Of a DNA stretch of 64,000 nt, positions 61,479 to 64,000 are shown piece by piece. A program made the position numbers and the translations under genes. How positions within the stretch are numbered: position 1 is the stretch's first letter; each line of letters starts with the position of its first letter. Origin of the DNA: Micrococcaceae bacterium (GTDB lineage Bacteria > Actinomycetota > Actinomycetes > Actinomycetales > Micrococcaceae); the NCBI GenBank assembly GCA_025465475.1, contig JAODMR010000136.1:1-64000 (forward strand), read 5' to 3'. The notes beneath the pieces are model-generated. The model was not told where the DNA came from. It did not search any database and saw nothing but the letters and a program-made list of their open reading frames with translations.

Positions 61479-62765
61479 ATTTTTACCGACATCCTCGCCC
61501 GACTGGTCCGTACCAGGGACGCGCTGTTGCCCGCCCGGGCGGTTGCCTGGTTCCGCAGCAGAACCAGCGTCTGGTGGGGTTTCGCTGCAGTGCACCTGTA
61601 CTTCCTGGGCTGGATGCTGTCCTTCGTGGTCCACGGCGAGACCTTCAGCGACACCGAGCAGTACCGCCAGTGGGCGCTGGCCGGCTACCAGCCCGGGGAC
61701 GTGCACGGCGCGATCAGCCCGTGGGTGTACCCCGTGCTGGCCCAGCTGCCCATCTTCCTGGCCAACATCGCCGGCCCAAACCTGTACCTGCTGGTGTGGA
61801 TGCTGATCATCACGGCCCTGAACGCCGGCGCCCTGGCCTTCCTGACCAGCGGGCCACGGCGCCGGACAGGCATCGCGCCTGCCTGGTGGTGGCTGTTCTT
61901 CACCGTTTTCCTGGGCTACCTGAGCTTCGCGCGGGTTGAGGGCATCACAGCCCCGATCGTGCTGGTCGCGCTGCTCGTGGCGGCCACCCGGCCGCTGCTG
62001 GCCACGGCGCTGCTGAGCATCGCCACCTGGATCAAGGTCTGGCCCGCGGCGGTGGTGCTGCCCATCGTGATCGCCAGCACACGACGCTGGCGGATCCTCG
62101 GCACCGGACTGCTGGTCAGCGCCGCCGTCGTGGCCGGTACCTGGCTCAGCGGAGGCGCGAGCCATCTGCTGGATTTCCTGACCAACCAGGGTGAACGCGG
62201 CATGCAGCTTGAAGCGACCTTTTCCACGCCCTGGGTATGGCTGAGCGTGCTCCATTTGGGCGGTGCGCGGATTGCCGACAACACGGCGATCAACTCCACC
62301 GAGGTCTATGGGCCCGGCGCTCCGGTGGCCGCTTTCCTGATGCAGCCGCTGTTCCTGTTGGCCGTCGCGGTGGGGGCCGCCCTGCTGGCCTGGGCGCTGC
62401 GCCGCGGAGCCGAGCGCGAGGAACTGTTCCTGGAGGGGGCCCTGATGATGACCACGGCCTTTGTGGTGTTCAACAAGGTCGGCTCTCCGCAGTTCATGAT
62501 CTGGCTGGCACCTGTCGTGGTCGCCGGACTGACGCACGACTGGCACCGCTGGAAATTCCCCGCCGCGCTGCTGATGTGTATCGCCATCACGACGTTCGTC
62601 ATCTACCCGTTGTTCTACACACCGCTGATTCACGCGAACCCGATCATGGCTGCTGTGCTGACCATCCGGAACGTGCTGCTGGTGGTGCTGCTGTACTGGT
62701 CCGTGCGCCGCACCGTCGAACTGGCCGGCAAGGCCCGACCGGCCGCTGTCGACGCCGTCGCCTGA
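61479..62765 (+). CDS. Polytopic membrane protein, paralogue of the preceding gene, probable ATT start
   Basis: A 428-residue membrane protein about half identical to its neighbour by eye: VHGETFSDTEQYRQW matches LHGEAFSDTAIYRAW, and GERGMQLEATFSTPWVWLSVLH matches the equivalent segment. AAGGAG (61466-61471) is seven bases before ATT at 61479, one base after the TGA of the first gene. Translation gives FTDILARLVRTR, parallel to the other N-terminus. No ATG or GTG is near; the first TTG lies about 15 codons in. The frame runs upstream but only through the first gene's coding sequence. Confidence 0.75.
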   Translation: MFTDILARLVRTRDALLPARAVAWFRSRTSVWWGFAAVHLYFLGWMLSFVVHGETFSDTEQYRQWALAGYQPGDVHGAISPWVYPVLAQLPIFLANIAGPNLYLLVWMLIITALNAGALAFLTSGPRRRTGIAPAWWWLFFTVFLGYLSFARVEGITAPIVLVALLVAATRPLLATALLSIATWIKVWPAAVVLPIVIASTRRWRILGTGLLVSAAVVAGTWLSGGASHLLDFLTNQGERGMQLEATFSTPWVWLSVLHLGGARIADNTAINSTEVYGPGAPVAAFLMQPLFLLAVAVGAALLAWALRRGAEREELFLEGALMMTTAFVVFNKVGSPQFMIWLAPVVVAGLTHDWHRWKFPAALLMCIAITTFVIYPLFYTPLIHANPIMAAVLTIRNVLLVVLLYWSVRRTVELAGKARPAAVDAVA

Positions 62766-62805
62766 ACGGGTCCCGTACCTGGCCTGAACGGGACCCGTTC
62801 AGGCC
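62761..62805. terminator. Overlapping bidirectional terminator hairpins
   Basis: CCTGAACGGGTCCCG (62761) pairs with its complement at 62789-62803, and GGCCTGAACGGG (62781) pairs with 62794-62805 around a single A. The alternatives share one arm and contain both genes' stop codons. Confidence 0.75.
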
Positions 62806-64000
62806 AGGTCGGGACGGTTTCCGCGCCACTGCCGCCAGCGCTCCCGCAACTCCGCTGTGCTGTGGTGCAGCAACAGCTTCCTGGTGTGCACGTCCAGGAA
62901 CAACAGGTAGACGATGAAGGCCAGCGCCACCACGAAAGCCAGCGTAGAGGCGTGGAAGTCCAGCCGGACAAAGGACCAGACCGACAATTGGTCCTGGGCG
63001 CCGAACACCACGAAGAACGTGATGATCACGTAGAGCGACTTGATCTGCCAGTCGTTGCGGATGCCCGTTACGGCCAGCAGCGGAATGAACCAGAGCACGT
63101 ACCACGGCTGGATGATCGGGGAAAGCATGACGATGGCGGCGAAAGCCAGGGCCATGCGCCGGATCAGCTGTGGATAGGTGCCCCGGAACATCAGCAGCAC
63201 CACCAGCGCCACGCCGGCGTACTTGAACAGCGTGCGCAGCCAGGTGGCGAGCATCCCGCCGTCCAGGTGCAGGATGTTGGCCAGGCCCTCCACCTGCTGG
63301 CCCAGGAACCCCGACGGCGAATAGCCGGTGTAGCCCGGCGTGGGATCCGTCAGGGCACCTATCCAGCCGGTGCCCAGGCCGTATGGCAGGCCGCTGAGCA
63401 ACAGCACTCCAAAGCTGACCGCAACGGTGGCGGCCCAGAAACCGATTTTGCGGGCCAGTGAGGCGCCCGGACCCGCCCACAGCAGCCCGATGAAGGGCAG
63501 CAGCACGACGGTGATGGGTTTGATGCCGATGGACGCGGTGACCAGGAGCAGGCCCGTCACCGGCCGGCCAGTGGCCGCACAGTAGGTTCCTGCCACGGCC
63601 AGGCCCACCATCAGCGCATCGTTGTGCGCGCTCGCGACAAAGCTGATCAGGAACAGCGGATTGGCCACGGCGATCCACAACGCCCGCCCGCCGTTGATGT
63701 TGTGCAGCGCGGCGAGCTTTGGCACATACACCACGCACAACGCCACACCTACGACGGCGAGCAGCCGGAACAGGAAGACGGAAAAGTCCGGCTGCGCCCC
63801 GGTAATCCCGACCACGGCCCGCTCCAGCCAGAGGAAGTACGGGCCGTACGGTGTCTTCGCTTCAGCCCAGGCGGGGTCCGCACCAAGCGAGAACCAGTTG
63901 TTGAGCGAGGAAATGCCGTTGCTGTAAGGGTTGATCCCTTCCAGCACCAGCCGACCCTGACCGGTGTAGGCGTAGACGTCACGCGAGTAGATGGGTACGG
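62799..64000 (-). CDS. Polytopic GT-C mannosyltransferase, MptB-like, 5' end beyond window
   Basis: The frame is open from the stop at 62799 to the window edge, about 400 residues. RDVYAYTGQGRLVLEGINPY and TPYGPYFLWLERAVVGI align with the same motifs in the protein at 58280, and FVASAHNDALMVGLAVAG and IQPWYVLWFIPLL follow in the same order, so the two are paralogues. The N-terminal part is missing here because the window ends. Confidence 0.8.
   Translation of the reverse strand, partial: VPIYSRDVYAYTGQGRLVLEGINPYSNGISSLNNWFSLGADPAWAEAKTPYGPYFLWLERAVVGITGAQPDFSVFLFRLLAVVGVALCVVYVPKLAALHNINGGRALWIAVANPLFLISFVASAHNDALMVGLAVAGTYCAATGRPVTGLLLVTASIGIKPITVVLLPFIGLLWAGPGASLARKIGFWAATVAVSFGVLLLSGLPYGLGTGWIGALTDPTPGYTGYSPSGFLGQQVEGLANILHLDGGMLATWLRTLFKYAGVALVVLLMFRGTYPQLIRRMALAFAAIVMLSPIIQPWYVLWFIPLLAVTGIRNDWQIKSLYVIITFFVVFGAQDQLSVWSFVRLDFHASTLAFVVALAFIVYLLFLDVHTRKLLLHHSTAELRERWRQWRGNRPDLA

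Noticed and set aside
60146-61654. 502-residue open frame antisense to the ATT-start gene
   Set aside because: Its composition is His/Gln/Gly-rich as expected for the complement of a high-GC membrane protein gene; no ribosome binding site and the sense frame has clear homology.
61464-62633. 389-residue antisense frame over the second paralogue
   Set aside because: Same shadow pattern; sense-strand membrane helices are convincing.
1-64000. CRISPR arrays, insertion sequences, prophage, tRNA or rRNA genes
   Set aside because: No spaced repeat array, transposase or integrase frame, or tRNA-like fold was noticed on either strand. The short tandem repeats have no spacers.

Overview
This 64 kb window is high-GC DNA from a free-living actinobacterium, most likely an Arthrobacter/Pseudarthrobacter-type member of the Micrococcaceae. 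The reasons are the codon use with many GTG starts and 4-bp ATGA overlaps, a mycobacterial-order LigD beside Ku, an Rv2629-like protein beside a SigF/B-type sigma factor, MptB-like membrane mannosyltransferases, and many small acidic proteins. I see no tRNA, rRNA, CRISPR array, insertion sequence or prophage. Coding density is high. The first and last genes run off the window.

Layout. 1-1305: 3' part cut off, secreted beta-propeller protein. 1541-4475: copper operon csoR-copZ-copA with a clear CsoR operator. 4485-8659: small accessory genes (GNAT, NAD-binding protein, PHP phosphoesterase, glyoxalase plus AraC regulator). 8740-17435: an unusual group made of an astacin-like metalloprotease, divergent from a papain-like peptidase fused to an alpha/beta-hydrolase, an unrecognised coiled-coil/beta protein, a SARP/BTAD-type regulator, a NarL/DesK two-component pair and an unrecognised protein. 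17655-26825: ArsR/SRPBCC pair, thioredoxin, Ser/Thr kinase, MalQ, MarR, and a polar amino-acid ABC importer.

26854-38740 is mainly a catabolic cluster on the minus strand. Three of its genes match the known L-erythrulose to erythrose-4-phosphate route (DhaKL-type kinase, TPI-like isomerase, RpiB-like isomerase). Upstream steps look like an oxidation at C3 of a sugar acid followed by decarboxylation (3HCDH-family dehydrogenase and a TIM-barrel enzyme). Two MFS carriers, an SDR, a 2-hydroxyacid dehydrogenase, a 34-residue membrane protein and a GntR/FCD repressor complete it. Three copies of a CCTATAGG palindrome sit upstream of its transcription units, one of them overlapping the repressor's own ribosome binding site.

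39092-45498 is a repair/stress block: LigD and Ku divergent, then a Rv2629/Balon-like ribosome-hibernation protein and a SigF/B-type sigma factor, with three small acidic proteins. 45501-57168 is a glycan cluster with the enzymes of ADP-heptose synthesis (GmhA, two HldE-like fusions, GmhB), three GT9 heptosyltransferase-like proteins and three other glycosyltransferases; no HldD epimerase is seen. 57217-64000 holds a DUF2795 protein, methionine aminopeptidase and four polytopic GT-C-like membrane proteins. Two tandem paralogues among these appear to start at ATT codons, each behind a good Shine-Dalgarno sequence.

A recurring small-scale feature is short tandem duplication of about 15-21 bp lying across gene stop codons (at least five places).
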